A stretch of 8,712 bases of DNA. It comes from CAZYWA01 sp964650975 [NCBI: uncultured bacterium] (GTDB lineage Bacteria; JADJOY01). Position 1 is the first letter of the stretch. Each line of letters starts with the position of its first letter. Below are positions 1 to 8,712 of this stretch, one piece after another. The stretch lies in NCBI GenBank assembly GCA_964650975.1, contig CAZYWA010000096.1:1-8712 (forward strand), read 5' to 3'. The notes beneath the pieces were generated by a model, which was not told the origin of the DNA, did no database searches, and saw only the letters and a program-made list of their open reading frames with translations. Both the position numbers and the translations under genes were made by a program.

Positions 1-83
1 GGGGGGCCCCCCCCCCCCGCCGGGGGGGGGGGGCCCCCGGCGGTTTCCCCGGGGGCGGGGGGGGGGGGATTTAAACCCCCCCC
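1..83. other. G/C homopolymer block at the window edge, probably an assembly artefact
   Basis: The block is almost only runs of G (up to 12) and C (up to 12). The exceptions are one TTT near 44-46 and an ATTTAAA core at 69-75 flanked by G and C runs. It has no coding potential and does not resemble the coding DNA that begins right after it. Such blocks are typical of contig ends built from poly-G reads. It lies just beyond the infB stop, where rbfA or truB would often follow, so the true downstream neighbour is not visible. A G/C-rich hairpin terminator is a much less likely reading, because there is no T tract in the infB direction. Confidence 0.75.
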
Positions 84-90
84 GAGGAAA

Positions 91-2738
<2,648 letters not shown>

Positions 2739-2739
<1 letters not shown>

Positions 2740-3038
2740 CAATCCCGCGCTTCCGCTCGTTCCGCCTCGGCGATCGCTTCGAGCAGCCGTCGCCTCAGAT
2801 CCTGAGCCTGTTCATCCTCGATCGCGGCACCCACCTTCGCCCAGCGGCTGCGAGCAGCCAAGCCTCGCTGGACGCACGCTGCCGCGCGGCACAGATACCA
2901 CCCCCGGCCTGGCATGCGCTGATCCCGGTCCCAGGAGAGCGAGTCGCCCGAGTGGACGAGGCGCAGCAGCGCGCGCCGGTCGCGCGTCGCGCGACACGCG
3001 ACGCAACGGCGCGCGAACGGGGCTCGTCCAGGGCGCAA
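2739..3038 (-). CDS. ylxR: YlxR/RnpM-family RNA-binding protein (DUF448)
   Basis: This is a 99-residue basic protein of the YlxR family, found between nusA and infB in many bacteria. Family signatures are visible: [19 protein letters not shown] at about 10-28 and [13 protein letters not shown] at about 43-55, which supply the conserved Cys pairs and the GRG-Y-C motif. Known members bind nucleic acid; the Bacillus protein has been reported to modulate RNase P (RnpM), and whether that holds here is inference. The start is a TTG. An in-frame stop at 3051-3053 excludes starts further upstream, and GGGAGA sits 6 nt before the TTG, so the choice is well supported. The gene begins 21 bases after nusA ends and its stop overlaps the infB start by one base. 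The L7Ae-like ylxQ gene seen at this point in Firmicutes is absent. Confidence 0.93.
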
Positions 3039-3043
3039 GCGTC

Positions 3044-3049
3044 TCTCCC
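3044..3049 (-). promoter_or_regulatory. Ribosome binding site of ylxR
   Basis: On the minus strand GGGAGA ends 5 nt, and its GGAG core ends 6 nt, before the TTG at 3036-3038. With an in-frame stop just upstream and no ATG or GTG between, this site fixes the non-canonical TTG start of ylxR. Confidence 0.7.
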
Positions 3050-3059
3050 GTCACTCCAC

Positions 3060-4420
<1,361 letters not shown>

Positions 4421-4424
<4 letters not shown>

Positions 4425-5014
4425 CCTGGCTGCTCACCTCCCGGAGGCGTGTCGCGCCGCCCGCGGGGCCGCTTGTCACGGCCCGGACCATTCTGCGGAT
4501 CGGTACGGTCGCTTTCCCTCCGGCCGCCAAACTCGTTGTTGCCGAACTCGTAGAGGAGATGGGCCCGGTCGATCGCCTGGAACGGGATCGCGATCAGGGA
4601 GCCGCCTTCCTCTTCGAGCTGAATTTGATCTTCTCGTGTTCCTCGCAGCAATCCGACGAAGCGCCGCTGGTTCCGGTCCGGGAATGGCGGGCGCCTGGTC
4701 TCGATCTTGGCGCGCTGGTCGCGGTACCGGTCGAAGTCGCTCAGCCGCTTGAGGGGCCGATTGAGCCCCGGCGACGATACTTCGAGGTGATACGACCCTG
4801 GGATCACGTCCTCCACGTCCAGCAATGGGTTGAGCCTGCGGCTCACCTCGGCGCAATCGTCGATGGTCACGGCGGGCTCGCGGTCGAGCGTGATTCGCAA
4901 GGTCGGGTGCCCTTCCGACCCCAGAATCTCGACGTCCAAGATCTCGCAGCCCACCGCGCGTGCGGTGGGCTCCACCAGCTCTCGGACGCGGGTCTCCACG
5001 TGTCGACGGTCCAC
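4421..5014 (-). CDS. rimP: Ribosome maturation factor RimP
   Basis: RimP assists 30S subunit assembly (known for the family: S12 region and pseudoknot formation). From the GTG at 5014 the product has 197 residues; E. coli RimP has about 150. The N-terminal alpha/beta domain covers about 6-95 and includes CEILDVEILGSEG and the family signature YHLEVSSPGLNRPL at about 75-88. The SH3-like C-terminal domain covers about 100-157. A basic Arg/Gly/Pro tail of about 40 residues follows and is unusually long. The frame stays open upstream to 5215, but that extra stretch is Arg/Gly/Pro-rich with no resemblance to RimP. Other possible starts are GTG 4999 and TTG 5050. None has a clear Shine-Dalgarno site, so the exact start is uncertain. 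It is the first gene of the operon and overlaps nusA by 4 bases. Confidence 0.95.
4434..4441 (-). promoter_or_regulatory. Strong Shine-Dalgarno site of nusA
   Basis: Minus-strand GGAGGTGA, a near-perfect anti-16S match, lies 9 nt before the first of three in-frame ATGs (4424, 4421, 4418), inside the 3' end of rimP. It is the strongest ribosome binding site visible in the window and favours the 4424 start. The ATG run overlaps the rimP TGA, so re-initiation and de novo initiation could both feed nusA. Confidence 0.75.
4948..4971 (-). other. Perfect 10-bp hairpin within early rimP coding sequence
   Basis: The arms AGCCCACCGC and GCGGTGGGCT pair perfectly around a 4-nt loop, about 15-22 codons after the assigned rimP start. 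No T tract follows on either strand, so it is not an intrinsic terminator. It could slow translation or transcription early in the operon, or be a chance result of GC-rich coding. Confidence 0.5.
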
Positions 5015-5099
5015 TTGCTCGAGATCGCGGGCCCGATGTTCGCACGGCAATCCGCGCGCGCGACGCTCAGCGACCTCGACGTCCGACCGCTTCGACCCC

Positions 5100-5132
5100 C
5101 CACTTTTGAGTGGTTTCCCGAGCGATCTCGGG
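5100..5132 (-). other. Two tandem short hairpins, possible rimP-operon leader structure
   Basis: CCCGAG/CTCGGG (5117-5132, 4-nt loop) and CCACT/AGTGG (5100-5113, 4-nt loop) are perfect stems separated by 3 nt. Read on the minus strand they lie 85-120 nt before the assigned rimP start, so they would be in the 5' leader if transcription begins near 5180. The second stem is followed by G residues and not U, so this is not a standard intrinsic terminator. Confidence 0.4.
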
Positions 5133-5186
5133 GCGTTCGTCGGAGGCCCCCGGACGCCGCTTCCGAGGCCCTTCCTCAAACCGCGA

Positions 5187-5215
5187 AGGCTAGCATTGGG
5201 TGCCAATGCAGGCAA
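5187..5215 (-). promoter_or_regulatory. Candidate rimP-operon promoter with a dyad filling the spacer
   Basis: On the minus strand, TTGCCT (5215-5210; 4 of 6 to the -35 consensus) and TAGCCT (5192-5187; 3 of 6 to the -10 consensus) are separated by exactly 17 nt. Those 17 nt are a perfect inverted repeat, GCATTGG-GTG-CCAATGC (5193-5209). The dyad is directly visible. The promoter reading is inference, because both hexamers are weak. A regulator binding between -35 and -10 would control the whole translation/transcription operon. Confidence 0.4.
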
Positions 5216-5264
5216 GCAAACCCCTTGCGCGCACGGGGAAAATCGCTGCCCGGCGGGAGTGCGT

Positions 5265-5293
5265 TTGACAAGGTGGGGGGGCTATGCGACCCT
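5265..5293 (+). promoter_or_regulatory. Possible promoter (-35 TTGACA) for the receiver-lpxC gene
   Basis: A perfect TTGACA lies at 5265-5270. At 17-nt spacing the -10 position (5288-5293) reads GACCCT, a poor match; TATGCG at 5283 is better but only 12 nt away. A transcript starting near 5300 would fit the ATG at 5350. Against this, AAGGTG at 5270-5275 is also placed as a Shine-Dalgarno site for an ATG at 5284, and the two readings exclude each other. Confidence 0.3.
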
Positions 5294-5349
5294 CGCGCCG
5301 AATCCCGCCCGCCCCTTGCGACGCGCCGCGCGCGCGCGTCGGTCCGCTC

Positions 5350-6693
5350 ATGAACCAGGCGTTTCACATCCTCATCGTCGACGACGAGGAGGCGATCCAG
5401 CGAACCGTTCGCGGCGTCCTGGAGGACGAGGGTTACCGGATCTCGGGCGCGAGCGACGGTGCGCAGGCGCTCGCCGCGGTCAAGCAGCTCAAGCCGGACG
5501 CGATCCTTCTCGACATCTGGCTGCCGGGCATCGACGGCATCCAGCTGCTGCGCGACATCAAGAAGGTGAGCCCCGACGTCGAGATCATCATGATCTCGGG
5601 CCACGCCAACGTGCACACCGCCGTGCAGGCGGTGAAGCTCGGGGCCTTCGAGTTCATCGAGAAGCCGCTGAGCCGCGAGCAGCTGCTGCTGATCCTGGCC
5701 CGCGCCCTCGAGCACCGCCGCCTGGTGCGCGAGAACCGCGAGCTGCGCAGCCGCATCATGGAGGCCGGGAACACGCCGGCCCCGGTGTTTCGCACGCCGA
5801 TCCCGGATGTTTCGAGCGAGCCGATCGGGCCGACGGTGCTTCCCGGTCCCCCGGTGCCCGGCGGCCAGAGTCAGCGCACGCTGCGGCGCAGCGTGGTGCT
5901 TTGCGGCCAGGGGCTCCATTCGGGAATCAAGGGCGGCTTGATCCTGACGCCGCTGCCGCCGGGTAGCGGGATCCATTTCGGTAGCATCGCCACCGGCAAG
6001 GCGTTTCCCGCGCACCTCGATTACGTGCGCGCCACCGGCTACGCCACCACCCTGGGAAAAGACGGGGTGGAGGCGAGGACGGTGGAGCACTTCCTGGCGG
6101 TGATGCACAGCTACGGCATCACCAACCTGCTGGTGAAGATGGACGGCGAGGTGCCGATCATGGACGGCTCCGCGGCGGACTTCTGCCGGATCATCGAGGA
6201 CGCAGGAATCGAGGAGCAGGACGGACGCGTCGAGCCGATCCGGGTGAGCAAGAAATACGTGGTCGGCGACGAGTCGCCCAACGGCGAGTTCATCTCGATC
6301 GAGCCGTCCGACTCGTTCTCGGTGCGCTACGTGCTCGATTACCCGGCTCCGGTTGGGCGCCAGGACGTGACTTTCCGGCACGAGGGTAGCGAGGCGTTTC
6401 GTGACCAGATTGCGCCGGCCCGGACCTTCGGTTTCGTGAAGGACGTGCGGATGCTCGCCGAGATGGGGCTCGCCGGCGGCGGTCGCCTCGACAACGTGAT
6501 CCTGATCGACGACGAGAAGATCGTGAACACCGATCTGCGCTTCCCCGACGAGCTCGCGCGCCACAAGGTCCTGGACGTGATCGGAGACCTCTATCTCCTC
6601 GGGCGCCCCATGCTTGGAAAGGTGACGGCCCAGAAGACCGGTCACGGCGACAACCTGGCCCTGCTCCGGCAGATTCGCGCCGACCTCACCTGA
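5350..6693 (+). CDS. lpxC: Receiver-LpxC fusion: NtrX-like phosphoreceiver joined to UDP-3-O-acyl-GlcNAc deacetylase
   Basis: The product has 447 residues in one uninterrupted frame. Residues 1-125 are a CheY-like receiver closest in style to NtrX/NtrC, with acidic pair D11/D12, phosphoacceptor D55 in LLDIWLPG, S83 in MISGH and K105 in FIEKPL. A short coiled coil follows (about 118-138), then a Pro-rich linker (141-175). Residues 176-447 are a complete LpxC, the zinc deacetylase committing UDP-acyl-GlcNAc to lipid A in the cytoplasm. Its zinc-site residues are present: H247 in TVEH, H405 and D409 in ARHKVLDVIGD. So are the PIMDGSA and ARTFGF motifs and catalytic-type H432 in GHGDN. The AAA+ and DNA-binding domains normal for NtrX are absent. 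Only 15 residues follow H432, against about 40 in E. coli, so the FtsH-degron tail is missing. The ATG at 5350 is chosen because receiver strand 1 begins there; an in-frame ATG at 5284 would add 22 Arg/Pro-rich residues. Kinase control of deacetylase activity is inference. Confidence 0.94.
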   Translation: MNQAFHILIVDDEEAIQRTVRGVLEDEGYRISGASDGAQALAAVKQLKPDAILLDIWLPGIDGIQLLRDIKKVSPDVEIIMISGHANVHTAVQAVKLGAFEFIEKPLSREQLLLILARALEHRRLVRENRELRSRIMEAGNTPAPVFRTPIPDVSSEPIGPTVLPGPPVPGGQSQRTLRRSVVLCGQGLHSGIKGGLILTPLPPGSGIHFGSIATGKAFPAHLDYVRATGYATTLGKDGVEARTVEHFLAVMHSYGITNLLVKMDGEVPIMDGSAADFCRIIEDAGIEEQDGRVEPIRVSKKYVVGDESPNGEFISIEPSDSFSVRYVLDYPAPVGRQDVTFRHEGSEAFRDQIAPARTFGFVKDVRMLAEMGLAGGGRLDNVILIDDEKIVNTDLRFPDELARHKVLDVIGDLYLLGRPMLGKVTAQKTGHGDNLALLRQIRADLT

Positions 6694-6712
6694 TCGCAGA
6701 CCGCCCTCGCAG

Positions 6713-6724
6713 CGGTACGTACCG
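6713..6724. promoter_or_regulatory. 12-bp perfect palindrome between lpxC and the glycosyltransferase gene
   Basis: CGGTACGTACCG lies inside the 46-base gap, 16 bases before the GTG start of the next gene. It could be a small operator or a weak RNA stem. No promoter hexamers stand out around it, and it may be chance. Confidence 0.3.
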
Positions 6725-6739
6725 GTTCCCACCCGCCGC

Positions 6740-8341
6740 GTGACCACGGCCGACTCCCCGCAGGACTCGGGCTCGATCCCCGCGGCGTCGCAGCGCCGCA
6801 GCCGTGCGCTGGTTGCGTGCCTGTTGTTCCTGGTGGCGTTCGAGATCGTCTCGGTCACGGCCCGCGGGCCGGGCATGACCTACGACGAAGGGTTCTACGT
6901 GGCGAGCGCCGCGGTCTACGCGGAATGGTTCCGCCACCTCGGGCACGACGCCACCGATCGCACGTTCCTCGAGACCACCTGGGCGGTGAATCACGAGCAC
7001 CCGCCGCTCGGGAAGCTGGTGTTCGTGGTGGGGCACGCGCTGTGGGGACGGGCTCGCGGTCCCCTGGTTTCCATGCGCATGGGACAAGGGCTCGTCTTCG
7101 GTCTGCTGGTGGCGCTCGTTCACCTGCTGGTCGCGCGCTGGCAAGGCGATCGGGCCGGGATCTACGCCGCCTTGTCGCTGATGCTCATGCCGCGGGTGCT
7201 GGGTGAGGCGCACCTCGCCTCGCTCGACTTGCCGACCGCGGCCGCGTGGTTCGGGACCACCATGGCCTACGCGAGCGCAGCCTCGCGCGGTGGCTGGCGC
7301 ACGCCGCTCGCCGGCGTGGTGCTCGGTCTCGCGTTGCTCACGCGGCTCAGTGCGCTGGCGATACCGGCGGTGCTGGTGCCGTGGGGTTTGATCTGGCACG
7401 GAAGGAAGGCGCTGCTCCCTTCACTGGCGCTGGCCCTGGCGCTGCCGGTCTTCTTCGCCGGCTGGCCGTGGATGTGGATCGACACGCTCGCGCACCTGCG
7501 CGAGTGGATCGGCTTCCTGCACAGCCACGGATCGATCTTCGTCCACTACCTGGGACGGTTCTACGGCGGCGAGACCGCGGCGCCCTGGCACTATCCGCTG
7601 GTGCTGACGATCGCGACGCTCCCGGCCGTCACCGTGCTCGCGGTGATCGGAGGAGGCTGGTGGACCGCGCGACGCATCCGGACCGATGCCCTCGGCGCGC
7701 TGATCCTCGCGCAGGGCCTGTTCGTGCTGGTGCTCGCCAGCAAGCCCGGGCTACCCAAGTTCGACGGCGTGCGGCTGTTCGTGCCGGCTTTCCCGTTCCT
7801 CGCCTGTCTGGCCGGGGTGGGCCTCGATCGAGCCCATGCCTGGCTGGCCGGGAGGCTGCGCGCCGAGCGCCTCGCGGCGCTGCCGTTCGCCGCGCACTTC
7901 GCGTGGCTCACCGCGGTGTGTGCCTGGATTCACCCGTTCTACCTCGAGTATTACGGCGGCCTGGTGGGCGGACTGGCGGGTGCCCACCGCCTCGGGCTCG
8001 AGACCACGTACTGGGGCGATGCGGTCGACCTCGCGCTGCTGCGCTTCGTGAACGATCAGGCCCCGGAAGGAGCGCACGTCTCGCTGCGAGCTTACGGCGG
8101 GCTCGCGCGCGGCTACCTGCAGATGATCGGTGCCATGCGCCCCGACCTGCAGCTCGTCGATCCCTACGATCCCGCGTGGGACGTGGTGGTGCTCAATTGC
8201 CGCCAGGGGTTCTTCAAACCCGAGGATTGGGATCTCTACGCTCGGCAGGATCAGGCGGTCTTCGCCAACCGGCGCCAAGGCGTGCCGCTGGCGCTGGTCT
8301 TCCTGCGGCCCACGTCGCCGCCTGCGCCCGCTAGCCCTTGA
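6740..8341 (+). CDS. Membrane GT39/ArnT-like glycosyltransferase
   Basis: The product is a 533-residue polytopic inner-membrane protein. After a short hydrophilic N terminus it has about ten hydrophobic segments (roughly 24-41, 92-102, 115-132, 140-153, 165-180, 188-215, 226-243, 286-305, 316-333, 345-362, 380-397), then a soluble C-terminal part of about 100 residues. Features of the GT39/PMT/ArnT fold are visible: MTYDEGFY with D49-E50 in the first periplasmic loop, NHEHPPLGK at 84-92, and [11 protein letters not shown] at 155-165. Family enzymes transfer a sugar from a polyprenyl-phosphate donor to lipid A, protein or another envelope acceptor on the periplasmic side. Which acceptor applies here is unknown; the lpxC neighbour makes lipid A or LPS attractive but unproven. 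The GTG start has no clear Shine-Dalgarno site but places the first membrane helix normally. It follows lpxC by 46 bases, probably as one transcript. Its 3' end overlaps rho by 11 bases. Confidence 0.85.
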   Translation: MTTADSPQDSGSIPAASQRRSRALVACLLFLVAFEIVSVTARGPGMTYDEGFYVASAAVYAEWFRHLGHDATDRTFLETTWAVNHEHPPLGKLVFVVGHALWGRARGPLVSMRMGQGLVFGLLVALVHLLVARWQGDRAGIYAALSLMLMPRVLGEAHLASLDLPTAAAWFGTTMAYASAASRGGWRTPLAGVVLGLALLTRLSALAIPAVLVPWGLIWHGRKALLPSLALALALPVFFAGWPWMWIDTLAHLREWIGFLHSHGSIFVHYLGRFYGGETAAPWHYPLVLTIATLPAVTVLAVIGGGWWTARRIRTDALGALILAQGLFVLVLASKPGLPKFDGVRLFVPAFPFLACLAGVGLDRAHAWLAGRLRAERLAALPFAAHFAWLTAVCAWIHPFYLEYYGGLVGGLAGAHRLGLETTYWGDAVDLALLRFVNDQAPEGAHVSLRAYGGLARGYLQMIGAMRPDLQLVDPYDPAWDVVVLNCRQGFFKPEDWDLYARQDQAVFANRRQGVPLALVFLRPTSPPAPASP

Positions 8342-8712
8342 GGATCTTCTCGATCTCCATCAGGAACGAGCGGTTCGAAGGGCTGTCGTTGAGCTTCTCG
8401 ATGAGCTTGTCCATCGCCTCGACCGGGCCCATGTTGGTGAGCACCTTGCGCAGCTTGTAGATCGCCTCGAGCTCCTCGGGAGCAAGCAGCAGCTCTTCCT
8501 TGCGGGTTCCGGAGCGCTCGATGTTGAGCGCGGGAAACACCCGGCGATCGACCAGGCGCCGGTCCAGCGACAGCTCCATGTTGCCGGTGCCCTTGAACTC
8601 CTCGAAGATCACCTCGTCCATCCGCGAGCCGGTGTCCACCAGCGCGGTCGCGATGATGGTCAGCGAGCCGCCCTCCTCGATGTTGCGCGCGGCGCCGAAA
8701 AACCGCTTCGGT
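8331..8712 (-). CDS. rho: Transcription termination factor Rho, C-terminal part (cut by window edge)
   Basis: Rho is the hexameric RNA helicase that terminates transcription. Only the last 126 codons are inside the window; the frame is open to base 8711, so the gene continues beyond the edge. Translation starts at [16 protein letters not shown] and continues through [30 protein letters not shown] and SGTRKEELL, all hallmark motifs of the Rho ATPase C-terminal region. The Arg in SGTRKEELL corresponds to the arginine finger R366 of E. coli. The C terminus (MEIEKILKG) ends at about the family's usual place. The GTG near 8639 is an internal valine and not a start. The gene converges on the upstream glycosyltransferase gene and shares 11 bases with it, so there is no room for a separate intergenic terminator. 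Confidence 0.97.
   Translation of the reverse strand, partial: PKRFFGAARNIEEGGSLTIIATALVDTGSRMDEVIFEEFKGTGNMELSLDRRLVDRRVFPALNIERSGTRKEELLLAPEELEAIYKLRKVLTNMGPVEAMDKLIEKLNDSPSNRSFLMEIEKILKG

Larger units (their letters stand above)
5015..5349. other. Divergent intergenic region between rimP and receiver-lpxC
   Basis: This stretch of about 335 bases separates two divergent units and must hold both promoters. I see no convincing gene in it. Open frames crossing it (minus strand 5015-5215, plus strand 5284-5349) give Arg/Pro-rich translations without family resemblance. It contains two tandem hairpins (5100-5132), a dyad in a promoter-like setting (5187-5215) and a TTGACA box followed by a 7-G run (5265-5281). 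The part between about 5175 and 5270 is locally richer in A and T than the flanking genes, as expected for promoters. Confidence 0.7.

Noticed and set aside
5190-5210. Sigma-54 promoter (TTGGCAC...GC) on the minus strand
   Set aside because: The distance between the GG and GC elements is 8 or 12 nt, not the required 10.
5015-5215. N-terminal extension of rimP to 5215
   Set aside because: The 67 extra residues are Arg/Gly/Pro-rich, absent from the RimP family, and would overlap the probable promoter and leader stems.
5720-5880. Frameshift or mis-assembly artificially joining ntrX to lpxC
   Set aside because: Considered because ntrX normally continues into an AAA+ domain. The frame is continuous, the linker has normal high-GC codon use, and LpxC begins at its usual first strand. 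It is kept as the main refutation test, not as the call.
5758-5880. Separate internal start giving a free-standing LpxC
   Set aside because: ATG at 5758 and in-frame GTGs at 5785, 5836 and 5854 exist, but none has a Shine-Dalgarno site.
5176-6876. 566-codon minus-strand frame opposite receiver-lpxC
   Set aside because: The plus-strand frame has intact receiver and LpxC active-site motifs. The minus frame is a His/Arg/Asp-rich mirror product.
7246-8334. Arg/Ala-rich frame in the +1 register inside the glycosyltransferase gene
   Set aside because: The main frame has membrane helices and GT39 motifs; the alternative has only compositional bias.
8331-8639. Separate 102-residue gene starting at the GTG near 8639
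   Set aside because: The frame continues upstream to the window edge with unbroken Rho homology, so this is the tail of rho.

Overview
This window is dense, GC-rich bacterial chromosome from a diderm (LPS-making) organism. The evidence is a complete LpxC domain, the rimP-nusA-ylxR-infB operon, very high GC at third codon positions, and GTG/TTG starts. A deep-branching high-GC diderm lineage (an Eisenbacteria- or Gemmatimonadota-like group) would fit. I cannot place it by eye, so the taxonomy is only a guess. The first ~83 bases are runs of G and C that look like a contig-end artefact rather than genome.

Bases 84-5014 (minus strand) hold the conserved operon rimP -> nusA -> ylxR -> infB. The junctions are tight: a 4-base ATGA overlap for rimP/nusA, a 21-base gap for nusA/ylxR, and a 1-base TGATG overlap for ylxR/infB. 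The operon encodes a 30S maturation factor, the NusA elongation/termination factor, a small YlxR RNA-binding protein and initiation factor IF-2.

Bases 5015-5349 are a divergent intergenic region. It holds two small tandem hairpins, a perfect 7-bp-arm dyad that exactly fills a 17-nt spacer between weak promoter-like hexamers facing rimP, and a TTGACA box facing the other way.

Bases 5350-8341 (plus strand) hold two envelope genes. The first is the most unusual object here: one uninterrupted reading frame that joins an NtrX/NtrC-type phosphoreceiver domain, a short coiled coil and a Pro-rich linker to a complete LpxC, the zinc deacetylase that commits UDP-acyl-GlcNAc to lipid A. All the key residues of both halves that I could check are present. 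This suggests lipid A synthesis controlled by a histidine kinase. The second, 46 bases downstream, is a polytopic membrane protein with the YDE and HEHPP motifs of GT39/ArnT-like glycosyltransferases, possibly acting on lipid A or another envelope glycan.

Bases 8331-8712 (minus strand) are the C-terminal 126 codons of transcription terminator Rho, cut by the window edge. Its stop overlaps the end of the glycosyltransferase gene by 11 bases in convergent orientation. I see no tRNA, rRNA, CRISPR array, insertion sequence or prophage gene.
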